A stretch of DNA of 16,596 nucleotides from an uncultured Clostridia bacterium (GTDB lineage Bacteria > Bacillota > Clostridia > Oscillospirales > Acutalibacteraceae). The notes below the pieces were generated by a model. It saw only the letters and a program-made list of their open reading frames with translations, had not been told where the DNA came from and ran no database searches. Each line of letters opens with the position of its first letter. Position 1 is the stretch's first letter. Shown piece by piece: positions 8,801 through 15,865 of this stretch. A program made the translations under genes and the position numbers. The DNA lies in contig CALBNX010000067.1 in assembly GCA_937896885.1 (NCBI GenBank), positions 1 to 16,596 of the forward strand, given 5' to 3'.

Positions 8801-9655
8801 CCTAAAACATTTTCTGACTTGTTGCAGATTTCAGGTCTTTCTCATGGTACTGATGTTTGGCTTGGTAATGCACAGGAACTTATAAAAAATGGAACTTGCA
8901 CAATTTCTGATGTTATCGGTACTCGTGACAGTATTATGACTTATCTTATGCACAAGGGACTTGATTCAGGTCTTGCCTTTAATATTATGGAAAAAACCCG
9001 TAAAGGTATGGTTGCAAAATTCGGTTTCCCCGAAGGTGCAGAAGACGAAATGAGAAAATGCAATGTTCCTGAATGGTATATGGAATCTTGCAAAAAGATT
9101 AAATATATGTTCCCTAAGGCTCACGCGGCGGCTTATGTTATTGCGGCTCTTCGCCTTGGTTGGTACAAAATTTATAAACCAACAGAATACTACACAGCAT
9201 ATTTAACTGTTCGTGGTGGTGACTTGGATGCAGTAACTGTGCTTCAAGGTCACGACGCAGTTAAAAAACGCCTTGCAGATTTGCGTGGTAATCCAAACGA
9301 ACGCAAGGTGCTCACAGCAAAAGAAAAAGACCAGTTTACAGCACTTCAGGTTGTTAATGAAATGATGGCTCGTGGTGTTGAACTCTTACCCGTTGATATT
9401 TATAAATCACGCGCAACTGAATATTATATCGAAGATGGCAAAATTAGAATGCCATTCGCAGCTCTTTCAGGCGTTGGTGAAAATGCGGCAAAGGGACTTG
9501 CCGAAGGTCAAAATGACGGAAACGGCGACTTCGTTTCTATTGATGATTATCAGGCAAGAACAGGTGCTTCAAGTGCGGTAATCACAGCACTTAAAGAAGT
9601 TGGCGCTCTTAAAGGCTTGCCCGAAACTGCACAAATGTCATTCTTTGGTTTTTAG
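5807..9655 (+). CDS. polC: DNA polymerase III alpha subunit, PolC type, lacking the exonuclease domain
   Basis: This is the Gram-positive replicative polymerase. In order there are: an N-terminal domain (about 1-185); an acidic linker (about 186-235); an OB-fold (about 240-355); a PHP domain from KRVELHLHT at 359 to about 580; a polymerase palm; a zinc site (C746, C749, C771, C774); catalytic aspartates D800 and D802 in DIDLN and D925 in KLDILGHD; and a C-terminal clamp-binding motif QMSFF (1276-1280). The 1282 residues are about 155 short of typical PolC (about 1440). The deficit is localised: the DEDDh exonuclease normally inserted in the PHP domain, starting with a DVETTGL-like motif, is absent. 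The chain passes from GVEG (421-424) to RYHI (442-445) through about 20 residues. The frame is open, so this is not a frameshift. The start at 5807 has a weak GGTGTGA site (5794-5800). Confidence 0.97.
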   Translation: MANFKSLMGEYFDCERNLDIAVAEILGLAINEGNRTAKLTIKPYQKIEEQRIKALETELSRALSVNITVECDETRTGFHPQYMDVVLEVLKSKVYVANGFFNNAEYNLSGNELSINLKKGGKDILLSVECDKEIEKIIRGIFGFECKVTLVQGEYDAETAVDMMQKKADEESRRIQAETIVKERNLDENNYSPEVYYNYSDNDAPPENNDMNDFGGDFAVDFEPEENADFASLIKYDTLKPIYGSAIRLSQLQQLCDVNIESGAVAVWGDVFGLSVRTTKDGKNNIITFNITDETYSYGVKIFERVSKCESFLGAMKDGITVVVRGRMTFDKFSGETVINATAVNTISKKTKQDNAEKKRVELHLHTNMSAMDGMTSADKLVKRALDWGHPAIAITDHGVAQGYPDAMKVGEGKDIKLIYGVEGYLIDDVNNPDVDYKSLPRYHIIILVKNAVGLKNLYKLISLSNVKYFYKRPLMPRSEIIKHREGLIIGSACEAGELYRSIVFNESEDKIREIAEFYDYLEIQPNGNNQFMIRSERDEYAHIKTVEDLENINRKIIALADSMGKLVCATGDVHFLDPKDAQFRAILMAGQGFKDADEQAPLYFKTTEEMLEEFAYLGEETAYEVVVENTNKIADMIEQVRPIPKGTYQPSIPGAEDELRQICWDKAKDWYGDPVPEYVADRLNRELESIIANGFAVLYIIAQKLVWDSEAHGYHVGSRGSVGSSFVATMAGISEVNPLAPHYRCAKCRHSEFFLHGEYGSGFDMPPKNCPHCDVPMVRDGHEIPFETFLGFHGDKAPDIDLNFSGDYQGCAHRYTEELFGRDHVFKAGTIATVADKTAYGFVKKYLEERGKTVTRAEEDRLTRGCTGIKRTTGQHPGGMVVVPNEFDVYDFTAVQFPADDTTSDMETTHFDFHFLHDTILKLDILGHDVPTLYKHLEDMTGIPVMDVDVCDPKIVSLTTSPEALGVTAEDIGWKTGTLSIPEMGTSFVCQMLLESQPKTFSDLLQISGLSHGTDVWLGNAQELIKNGTCTISDVIGTRDSIMTYLMHKGLDSGLAFNIMEKTRKGMVAKFGFPEGAEDEMRKCNVPEWYMESCKKIKYMFPKAHAAAYVIAALRLGWYKIYKPTEYYTAYLTVRGGDLDAVTVLQGHDAVKKRLADLRGNPNERKVLTAKEKDQFTALQVVNEMMARGVELLPVDIYKSRATEYYIEDGKIRMPFAALSGVGENAAKGLAEGQNDGNGDFVSIDDYQARTGASSAVITALKEVGALKGLPETAQMSFFGF

Positions 9656-9676
9656 CAAAGTTGTGCAATATATTAC

Positions 9677-9705
9677 TTGACGGAATTGCTTTATTGTGTT
9701 AACAT
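9677..9705 (+). promoter_or_regulatory. Predicted sigma-A-type promoter for the histidine operon
   Basis: A -35 box TTGACG (9677-9682, five of six consensus bases) is separated by exactly 17 nt from a -10 box TAACAT (9700-9705, four of six). Transcription would begin near 9712, giving a leader of about 40 nt before hisZ. The site lies in the only spacer between the housekeeping run and the his genes. I see no intrinsic terminator after polC, so read-through from upstream is possible. A leader this short excludes a T-box, which needs well over 100 nt, and I see no histidine-rich leader peptide. Confidence 0.6.
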
Positions 9706-9713
9706 ATTAGCAC
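9696..9713. promoter_or_regulatory. Candidate operator: imperfect 18-bp dyad over the his promoter -10 box
   Basis: GTGTTAACATATTAGCAC is an inverted repeat: GTGTTAA matches the reverse complement of TTAGCAC at six of seven positions, around a central CATA. It covers the whole -10 box. A second, perfect inverted repeat, TTAGC-AC-GCTAA (9707-9718), overlaps its right half. A repressor bound here would block transcription of the his operon. Low-GC Gram-positive his operons are often controlled by HisR, a TrpR-like (YerC-family) repressor, when a T-box is absent. That link is inference from position and dyad shape; I cannot match the site to a known motif. Confidence 0.4.
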
Positions 9714-9750
9714 GCTAAAGCGAAGAACAAAAAGCAAAGGTAAAAAATCT

Positions 9751-10941
9751 ATGAAAAATTACTCAAAAATTACACCTGAAGGCACAAAAGATTATTTAGC
9801 TCTTGAGTCAAGAGCAATCCGTTGTGCAGAGAAAAGATTATCTGCTCTTTATAAATCAAAGGGCTATCAAAAGGTAATGACACCAACTATTGAATTTTTC
9901 GATGTTTTCAATCGTGAAAGTTCAGGTTATAGTCCAGAAAATTTATATAGCTTAACCGATTCTTACGGCAGACTTTTGGTGCTTCGCCCTGATTCAACAC
10001 TTCCAATTGCCCGTCTTGCATCGACAAGATTACAAAACGCAGTTTTGCCACTTCGAATTTATTATAATCAAAATGTTTTTCTTCGTCAGAAAAATTTAAC
10101 AGGCAGAAGTGATGAATCAACACAAAGCGGAATCGAGCTTATGGGCGTTGGTGGAATTCGTGCAGATTTAGAAGTAATCGCAACTGCGGTTGAAGCAATC
10201 GAATGTTGCACATCTGCTGATTTCAAGTTAGAAATTGGTCACGCGGGCTTCTTTAAGGACCTTTGCAACAATCTCAATGTTGATGATGAAACAATCAGCG
10301 CAATTTATGATTGTGTTGAAAGTCGAAACTTTGTTTCTCTTAATAAAATTCTTGATAAAATCGGTGAAAACAGCGTAACAGATTGTATCCGCAACTTGCC
10401 AAGATATTTTGGTGGACTTGATATAATCGAAAAAGCAAAGCAAATCGGAATTGGTAACGAAAGCCTTGAATATCTTAAAGAACTCTATGTTCAACTTGAA
10501 AAGATGGGACTTTCGGATAAAATTATTATTGATTTAAGTCTTGTTAACCGTACAAATTATTACACCGGAATTATCTTTAAAGGCTATCTTGACGGTAGTG
10601 GTATTTCAGTTGTTTCTGGTGGCCGATATGACTTGCTCGCTGGTGAGTTTGGTAAGGATATGCCATCAACAGGTTTCGGTATTGAAACAGGTGCATTGGC
10701 ATCTGTTATGATGACAAGAAATGAAGTTGAAGAAGAAATTATGCCACAGATTATCGTCTGGGGTGCAGATAATTACATAACAAATGCTCTTGAATATTCA
10801 AAGACACTTCGAAGCAAAGAGATTTTCTGCGAAATGTCAAACTTTTCATCAGCAGAAGAAACAGTTGAATATGCAAAACAAAAAGGAATCAAAACAGTTT
10901 GCATTATTGATAAAAACGGAATGAGCGAGGTGCAGTTATGA
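9751..10941 (+). CDS. hisZ: ATP phosphoribosyltransferase regulatory subunit
   Basis: HisZ is a catalytically inactive paralogue of histidyl-tRNA synthetase. It forms a complex with short-form HisG, enables its activity and confers histidine feedback. The 396-residue protein shows the class II synthetase core: TPEGTKDYL at the N terminus, motif-2-like residues near 104-130 (YYNQNVFLRQ through GIELMG), and SGGRYD (289-294). It departs from true synthetases as HisZ proteins do: LRPDSTLPIARL (79-90) instead of the synthetase LRPE motif, and RTNYYTG (267-273) instead of the GLDYYTG-type histidine motif. A degenerate anticodon-domain-like tail follows from about residue 330. The ATG has AAAGG (9736-9740) upstream. 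Its TGA overlaps the hisG ATG in ATGA, and adjacency to a short hisG fixes the identity. Confidence 0.95.
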   Translation: MKNYSKITPEGTKDYLALESRAIRCAEKRLSALYKSKGYQKVMTPTIEFFDVFNRESSGYSPENLYSLTDSYGRLLVLRPDSTLPIARLASTRLQNAVLPLRIYYNQNVFLRQKNLTGRSDESTQSGIELMGVGGIRADLEVIATAVEAIECCTSADFKLEIGHAGFFKDLCNNLNVDDETISAIYDCVESRNFVSLNKILDKIGENSVTDCIRNLPRYFGGLDIIEKAKQIGIGNESLEYLKELYVQLEKMGLSDKIIIDLSLVNRTNYYTGIIFKGYLDGSGISVVSGGRYDLLAGEFGKDMPSTGFGIETGALASVMMTRNEVEEEIMPQIIVWGADNYITNALEYSKTLRSKEIFCEMSNFSSAEETVEYAKQKGIKTVCIIDKNGMSEVQL

Positions 10942-11564
10942 GTTTGAGAATTGCCCTTACAAAAGGAAGACTTGAAAAGCAGACAGTTGAGCTATTTCAA
11001 AAAATGGGACTCGACTGTGATGAGCTTATAAATAAAGGTCGCCGTTTGATTTTAAAGGTGAATGACTATGAGGTTGTCCTTGCAAAAGCGGCGGATGTTA
11101 TAACTTATGTTGAACACGGAGTTTGTGATATCGGTATTGTTGGTAGAGATACAATCGTAGAAAATGGTAAAAGCTTCTATGAAATGATGGATTTAAACCT
11201 TGGTAAATGCGATTTTGCACTTGCTACAAAGAAAGGTGAAAATTTCTTTGACGGTTTCAACACAAAACGCATTGCTTCAAAATACCCTAATGTTACAAAA
11301 GCTTATTTTGAAGGCAAGGGTATGGATGTCAAGATTATCAAAATCGAAGGTTCAGTTGAGTTAGCACCACTTTTAAACCTTGCAGACGGAATTGTGGATA
11401 TTGTCGAAACAGGCACAACGCTTAAAGAAAATGGTCTGGAAGTGGTTGAAAAAATTATGCCGATTTCAGCAAGAGTTATTGTGAATATGGCAAGTATGAA
11501 GCTTCGTCGTGATGAAATTGACGAGTTCTTAGAAAAATTAGGAAAAGTTATCCCAAAGGATTGA
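10938..11564 (+). CDS. hisG: ATP phosphoribosyltransferase, short form catalytic subunit
   Basis: HisG catalyses the first step of histidine synthesis, joining ATP and PRPP to make N1-(5-phosphoribosyl)-ATP. At 208 residues it is the short form, lacking the C-terminal regulatory domain of the roughly 300-residue long form, and therefore needs HisZ, encoded just upstream with a 4-nt overlap. Family landmarks are RIALTKGRL at the N terminus, CDIGIVGRD (about 63-71), and the PRPP-binding loop DGIVDIVETGTTL (150-162). No start other than ATG 10938 fits. Feedback control by histidine is expected through HisZ, from knowledge of the family rather than from anything visible in HisG. Confidence 0.97.
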   Translation: MSLRIALTKGRLEKQTVELFQKMGLDCDELINKGRRLILKVNDYEVVLAKAADVITYVEHGVCDIGIVGRDTIVENGKSFYEMMDLNLGKCDFALATKKGENFFDGFNTKRIASKYPNVTKAYFEGKGMDVKIIKIEGSVELAPLLNLADGIVDIVETGTTLKENGLEVVEKIMPISARVIVNMASMKLRRDEIDEFLEKLGKVIPKD

Positions 11565-11569
11565 TAGAT

Positions 11570-12859
11570 ATGATAAATATGGTCGTTGCAGACGGTAAAA
11601 ATGAAGAACTTTTAATCGCTCAACTTAAAGAGAGAAGCGGTGAAGTTGATAAAAAGGTGACTATTGCAGTTACTGAAATTCTTGAAAATGTTAAACTTAA
11701 CGGCGATAAAGCAGTTAAGGAATACACAATTAAATTTGACGGCAAAGCACCAGAAAATGCCGAAATTTCAAAAGAAGAAATTGAAGACTCAATCAAAGAG
11801 TGTGACCCATTCTTTGTGAAAGCATTAGAAGACGCTGCAGAAAATATTCGTGATTTCCACGCTCGTCAATTACAACAAAGCTGGCTCACACCAAAAGAAA
11901 ATGGCGTTATAATGGGTCAAAGAATCCGTGGACTCGAAAGAGTTGGTATTTATGTGCCTGGTGGCACAGCGGCATACCCATCAAGCGTGCTTATGAATGC
12001 AATTCCTGCAAAAATCGCAGGGGTTAAAGAAATTATAATGGTGACTCCACCTGCAAAGAACGGCAAACCAAACCCTGATATCCTTGCGGCTGCAAAAATT
12101 GCAGGTGTTGACAGAGTCTTCTTAATGGGTGGCGCACAAGCTGTTGCTGCGCTCGCTTACGGCACAGAAACAGTGCCAAAGGTTGATAAAATTGTTGGTC
12201 CTGGTAACATCTTCGTTGCTACTGCAAAGAAACTTTTATATGGCATAGTCGATATTGATATGGTTGCAGGTCCAAGTGAAATTTTGATTGTTGCAGACGA
12301 AAGTGCAAATCCAAAATTCTTGGCAGCAGACCTTATGAGTCAGGCTGAACACGATGTTCTTGCATCTTCAATTCTTATCACAACAAGTGAAAAAATTGGC
12401 GAAGAAACAAAGAAAGAGTTAGCTCGTCAATGTGCAACTCTTTCTCGTAAAGATATTATTGAAAAATCACTTAAAAATTTTGGTGCAATTATCGTTTGTG
12501 ACTCAATGGACAAAGCTGTTGATTTTGCAAACAGATTAGCACCCGAACACCTTGAAATGTGCGTTGAAAATCCACTTGATTATATCGGCAGAATGGATAA
12601 TGCGGGTAGCGTGTTCCTTGGGAATTACTCACCTGAACCATTGGGTGACTATTTTGCAGGTCCGAACCATGTTCTTCCAACAAGTGGCACAGCAAGATTT
12701 TTCTCACCATTGTCAGTTGATAGTTTCATTAAAAAATCAAGTTTTATTTATTATACAGAAGATGCTCTTCGTGAATGTAAAGATAAGGTTATCAAACTTG
12801 CAGACACAGAAGGCTTAACAGCTCACGCAAACTCTATCAAAGTCAGATTTGAGGATTAA
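11570..12859 (+). CDS. hisD: Histidinol dehydrogenase
   Basis: HisD oxidises L-histidinol to L-histidine in two NAD-dependent steps, the last reactions of the pathway, using zinc. The 429-residue length is typical. Visible motifs are VPGGTAAYPSSVLMNAIPA, GPGNIFVATAKK, VAGPSEILIVAD and SQAEHD. Zinc ligands are Q258, H261, D360 and H419, and the acid/base pair is E326-H327 in APEHLE; the numbering nearly equals that of the E. coli enzyme. I chose ATG 11570 because AAAGGA (11555-11560) lies 9 nt upstream. An in-frame TTG at 11561 would add three residues but sits directly against that ribosome binding site. It begins 5 nt after the hisG stop and ends 1 nt before hisC. Confidence 0.97.
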   Translation: MINMVVADGKNEELLIAQLKERSGEVDKKVTIAVTEILENVKLNGDKAVKEYTIKFDGKAPENAEISKEEIEDSIKECDPFFVKALEDAAENIRDFHARQLQQSWLTPKENGVIMGQRIRGLERVGIYVPGGTAAYPSSVLMNAIPAKIAGVKEIIMVTPPAKNGKPNPDILAAAKIAGVDRVFLMGGAQAVAALAYGTETVPKVDKIVGPGNIFVATAKKLLYGIVDIDMVAGPSEILIVADESANPKFLAADLMSQAEHDVLASSILITTSEKIGEETKKELARQCATLSRKDIIEKSLKNFGAIIVCDSMDKAVDFANRLAPEHLEMCVENPLDYIGRMDNAGSVFLGNYSPEPLGDYFAGPNHVLPTSGTARFFSPLSVDSFIKKSSFIYYTEDALRECKDKVIKLADTEGLTAHANSIKVRFED

Positions 12860-12860
12860 T

Positions 12861-13913
12861 ATGTTTCAGTTAAACGAAAAAGTAAAAAACTTAACACCAT
12901 ATGAGCCAATCAGCGGTAAATATGAAATTCGTCTTGATGCCAACGAGTCATTTCTCAAATTCCCACAAGAAATTGAAAATGAAATGGTAGAAGCACTCAA
13001 AAATACGGCTTTTAACCGTTACCCGGACCCAATGGCAACAAAGTTGGTTGACGGCTTTTCAAAATATTTCAATGTTAATCCTGAATGTGTAACAGCAGGT
13101 AATGGTTCTGATGAAATCATTTCAGTTATAACAAATGCATTTTTACAAAAAGGGGATAAGATTTTAACTCTTGAGCCTGATTTCTCAATGTATCGTTTTT
13201 ATGCTGAAATTGCAGAATGTGAGTGTGTTAAGTATCAAAAAGATGAAAATCTTGATGTTAACATTGATGATGTAATCGCACTTGCAAAGAAAGAAAATGT
13301 AAGAATTGTAATTTTCTCAAATCCTTGTAACCCTACATCAAGAATAATCACAAAAGAAGATATAAGAAAGCTTATAAATAATACAGATGCTCTTGTAGTC
13401 CTTGACGAAGCATATATGGACTTTGCAGAGGATGAAAGTCTTTTAGGTGAATTTGAGAATTACGATAACCTTATTATCTTAAAGACTTGCTCAAAGGCAT
13501 TGGGTAGTGCGGCACTTCGTCTTGGTTTTGCAGTTGCAAACAAGACGCTTACAAATGTTATTCGTGCTGTGAAATCACCATATAATGTGAATTCTGTGTC
13601 ACAAGCTCTTGGTGAAGTGCTTTTTGCACATCCGGATTATATCGACAAGTGCATTGAAACAGTTATAAATTCAAGAAAAGAACTTTATTCTGAAATACTT
13701 AAAATCAATAGCGATAAAATCGAAAAGATTTACGAAACTCATACAAACTTTGTGTTTATGAAAGTTAAAAACGCAAAGAAAATCTTTGAGAAAATGAAAG
13801 AAAACAGCATTATTATTCGTAATATGGGTGATTACCTTAGAGTTACTGCGGGTACAAAATACGAGAATGAAAAAATGCTTGAAACATTCAAAAAAGTGTT
13901 GGAGGAAGTATAA
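12861..13913 (+). CDS. hisC: Histidinol-phosphate aminotransferase
   Basis: HisC is a PLP-dependent class I/II aminotransferase that converts imidazole acetol phosphate to histidinol phosphate with glutamate. The 350-residue protein has the expected fold-type I motifs: RLDANES near the N terminus, GNGSDEI, NPCNPTS (about 154-160), VVLDEAYMDFAE with the cofactor-binding Asp and Tyr, and TCSKALG with the Schiff-base lysine K212, followed by LRLGFA. A C-terminal YLRVTAGT supplies the substrate-carboxylate arginine. ATG 12861 is preferred because GAGG (12851-12854) lies 6 nt upstream; a TTG at 12849 would overlap hisD and that site. Its TAA overlaps the hisB ATG by one base. Context in the his operon supports HisC over other aminotransferases. 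Confidence 0.96.
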   Translation: MFQLNEKVKNLTPYEPISGKYEIRLDANESFLKFPQEIENEMVEALKNTAFNRYPDPMATKLVDGFSKYFNVNPECVTAGNGSDEIISVITNAFLQKGDKILTLEPDFSMYRFYAEIAECECVKYQKDENLDVNIDDVIALAKKENVRIVIFSNPCNPTSRIITKEDIRKLINNTDALVVLDEAYMDFAEDESLLGEFENYDNLIILKTCSKALGSAALRLGFAVANKTLTNVIRAVKSPYNVNSVSQALGEVLFAHPDYIDKCIETVINSRKELYSEILKINSDKIEKIYETHTNFVFMKVKNAKKIFEKMKENSIIIRNMGDYLRVTAGTKYENEKMLETFKKVLEEV

Positions 13914-14485
13914 TGAGAACAGCAACAATAGAAAGAAAAACAAAAGAAACAGATATTGTTCTCACACTCTGTCTTGATGGTGGAAATGTGACTGTTGATA
14001 CAGGTGTAGGCTTTTTTGACCATATGCTCACAGCTTTTGCAACCCATGCAGGTTTTGGACTTCAAGTGACTTGCAAAGGGGATTTGGAAGTTGATTGCCA
14101 TCACACAGTTGAAGATGTTGGCATTGTGCTTGGTAAAGCCCTTTTTGAATGTTTGGGTGACAAGTCAAATATTGTTCGTTACGGTAGTTTCTTTGTGCCA
14201 ATGGATGAAGCGCTTGGTTTCTGTGCAGTTGACATCTGCAACCGTGAATATTTAGTTTTTGAGGCATATTTTCCTCAAGAAAAATGCGGAGATTTTGATG
14301 CTTGCATGTGTGTTGAATTTTTCCGTGCAGTTGCAGATAATGCAAAAATCACACTTCACTTGCGCGCTCCTTATGGTGACAATTCTCACCATATTGCTGA
14401 AGCAATCTTCAAGGCTTTTGGCCACGCAATGAGCATTGCAGTTGAGCCTGCAAACAAAACACTTTCTACAAAGGGGACTTTGTAA
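13913..14485 (+). CDS. hisB: Imidazoleglycerol-phosphate dehydratase
   Basis: HisB dehydrates imidazole glycerol phosphate to imidazole acetol phosphate. At 190 residues it is the monofunctional form without the histidinol-phosphatase domain found in enterobacteria. The two pseudo-repeated metal-binding segments are clear: FFDHMLTAFATHAGF (H37, H45) with DCHHTVEDVG (H63, H64, E67), and later LRAPYGDNSHHIAEA (H159, H160, E163). VPMDEAL is also a family motif. It is joined to hisC by TAATG, and hisA begins only 3 nt after its stop. In many operons hisH lies between hisB and hisA, and it is not there. The substrate of this enzyme is made by HisHF, so those subunits must be encoded elsewhere if the pathway works. 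Confidence 0.97.
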   Translation: MRTATIERKTKETDIVLTLCLDGGNVTVDTGVGFFDHMLTAFATHAGFGLQVTCKGDLEVDCHHTVEDVGIVLGKALFECLGDKSNIVRYGSFFVPMDEALGFCAVDICNREYLVFEAYFPQEKCGDFDACMCVEFFRAVADNAKITLHLRAPYGDNSHHIAEAIFKAFGHAMSIAVEPANKTLSTKGTL

Positions 14486-14488
14486 TCA

Positions 14489-15202
14489 ATGATTATTTTT
14501 CCTGCAATAGATATTAAAGATAAAGAATGCGTGCGACTTTATAAAGGTGATTTTTCAACCGCAGGTAAGGTTGCAGATAGTTATATGGAAACAGCGCTGA
14601 ATTTCAAAAAATCAGGTGCAGAGTGGATTCACATGGTAGATTTGAACGGCGCACTTGACGGCGTTAGAATTAACTCTGACATTTTCCTTGATGTTGCTAA
14701 AAATAGTGGGTTGAAAGTTGAAGTCGGTGGTGGAATCCGCACAATGAAAGATGTGGATTTCTATATTCAGAACGGCATTGAGCGTGTAATTATCGGCTCT
14801 GCAGCACTCAAAAATCCTGGGCTTGTAAAAGAGGCTTGCAAAGAATTCGGCGACAGAATTGCAGTTGGCATCGACGCTAAAAATGAGATGGTTGCAACTG
14901 AGGGTTGGACAGAAAAAAGTGATACTCATTATATCGACCTTGCAAAGCGTATGGAAGATTTCGGCGTAAAGTATATTATCTTTACAGACATTGACTGTGA
15001 TGGTATGCTTTCAGGTCCAAACCTTGAACAGTTAATCAAACTCAATGAGGCAGTTTCTTGCAATATTACTGCAAGCGGTGGAATAAAAGATATTCAGAAT
15101 ATCATCGACTTGAAAAATGCTAATATGTATGGTGCAATCTGTGGTCGCTCGATTTATAGTGGCACTTTGAAACTTGCAGATGCAATCAAGGAGGCAAAAT
15201 AA
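14489..15202 (+). CDS. hisA: ProFAR isomerase (1-(5-phosphoribosyl)-5-[(phosphoribosylamino)methylideneamino]imidazole-4-carboxamide isomerase)
   Basis: HisA performs an Amadori rearrangement of ProFAR to PRFAR on a (beta/alpha)8 barrel. The 237-residue length fits. N-terminal FPAIDIKDKECVRLYKGDF contains catalytic D8, and VGIDAK contains D129. Phosphate-binding loops are VGGGIRT (79-85) and ASGGIKD, with GAICGRSIY near the end. I considered its paralogue HisF, but the FPAIDIKD start with a VRLYKGDF stretch and SGPNLEQL after the FTDIDCDG segment favour HisA. The gene starts 3 nt after hisB and its TAA overlaps the hisI ATG by one base. No hisF lies between hisA and hisI, the usual place. Confidence 0.95.
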   Translation: MIIFPAIDIKDKECVRLYKGDFSTAGKVADSYMETALNFKKSGAEWIHMVDLNGALDGVRINSDIFLDVAKNSGLKVEVGGGIRTMKDVDFYIQNGIERVIIGSAALKNPGLVKEACKEFGDRIAVGIDAKNEMVATEGWTEKSDTHYIDLAKRMEDFGVKYIIFTDIDCDGMLSGPNLEQLIKLNEAVSCNITASGGIKDIQNIIDLKNANMYGAICGRSIYSGTLKLADAIKEAK

Positions 15203-15522
15203 TGAACCTTGATAAATATTTTGTTAAGGCAGAGTTAATCCCTGCAATTATTCAAGAAGAAAGCACAGGCGAAGTGCTTATGCTCGCCTATATGAATAAA
15301 GAGTCAATGGCAAAAACACTTGAAACGGGCTATACTTGGTTCTGGAGTCGTTCAAGACAAGAACTTTGGAACAAAGGTGCAACATCAGGTCATTTACAGA
15401 AAGTAATTTCAATTCATGGTGACTGTGATGACGACACACTCTTAATTAAAGTTGAGCAGACAGGTCCTGCTTGTCATACTGGTAGTAAATCTTGTTTCTT
15501 TAACAAGATTAAAGGAGAATAA
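15202..15522 (+). CDS. hisI: Phosphoribosyl-AMP cyclohydrolase
   Basis: HisI opens the adenine ring of PR-AMP to give ProFAR and is a zinc enzyme. The 106-residue protein has the complete short family pattern: VLMLAYMNKES, WFWSRSRQELWNKG (46-59), TSGHLQKV, the acidic cluster GDCDDD (73-78) containing metal-binding residues, and GPACHTGSKSCFF (89-101) with cysteine ligands C91 and C98. It is not fused to hisE, unlike the bifunctional hisIE of many bacteria. The ATG overlaps the hisA stop in TAATG, and hisE follows 1 nt after the hisI stop. There are no unusual features. Confidence 0.97.
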   Translation: MNLDKYFVKAELIPAIIQEESTGEVLMLAYMNKESMAKTLETGYTWFWSRSRQELWNKGATSGHLQKVISIHGDCDDDTLLIKVEQTGPACHTGSKSCFFNKIKGE

Positions 15523-15523
15523 T

Positions 15524-15850
15524 ATGAACGATACATTAGTAAATCTTTATGAAACAATCCTTGAAAGAAAAGAGAATAAACAAGAAGGTTCATACACTTG
15601 TTATCTTTTTGAAAAAGGACTTGACAAAATCTTAAAAAAAGTCGGCGAAGAATGTTCTGAAACTATTATCGCAGCGAAAAACGGCAATAAAGAAGATACT
15701 GTTGGTGAAATCAGCGACCTTATTTTCCACCTTTTCGTTATGATGGTGAACGAGGGCATTGCCGTAGAAGATGTTATGGCAGAGCTTGACAAACGCAGTA
15801 AAAAAACAGGTAATCTTAAAGTTTTTCATCAAGTTGACAAGAATACCTGA
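15524..15850 (+). CDS. hisE: Phosphoribosyl-ATP pyrophosphohydrolase
   Basis: HisE hydrolyses PR-ATP to PR-AMP and pyrophosphate, the second step of histidine synthesis. It is an all-alpha MazG-like fold. The 108-residue protein begins MNDTLVNLYETILERK and contains the metal-binding KKVGEECSETIIAAK (38-52) and EISDLIFHLFVMM (62-74), whose acidic residues coordinate magnesium in this superfamily. ATG 15524 is preceded by AAAGGAG (15511-15517) at ideal spacing. A longer in-frame reading from about 15452 runs through hisI coding sequence and is not a plausible start. It closes the visible his gene run. The next gene starts 15 nt later. Confidence 0.96.
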   Translation: MNDTLVNLYETILERKENKQEGSYTCYLFEKGLDKILKKVGEECSETIIAAKNGNKEDTVGEISDLIFHLFVMMVNEGIAVEDVMAELDKRSKKTGNLKVFHQVDKNT

Positions 15851-15865
15851 TAAGGAGAGATAGAT

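Noticed and set aside
4743..9655. polC placed directly after rseP and ispG without proS
   Set aside because: Gene order around polC varies in low-GC Gram-positives, and dxr-rseP-ispG clusters followed by polC appear ordinary for Clostridia.
9656..9676. Possible terminator after polC (GCA...TGC hairpin)
   Set aside because: The stem is only about 3 bp and no U-run follows, so it does not qualify as an intrinsic terminator.
9707..9718. TTAGCAC resembling a CIRCE (HrcA) half-site
   Set aside because: CIRCE needs TTAGCACTC, a 9-nt spacer and GAGTGCTAA. Only seven bases of one arm match and the second arm is absent.
15452..15523. N-terminal extension of hisE starting inside hisI
   Set aside because: It overlaps the conserved GPACHTG...SCFF coding segment of hisI in another frame, and a strong ribosome binding site sits right before ATG 15524.
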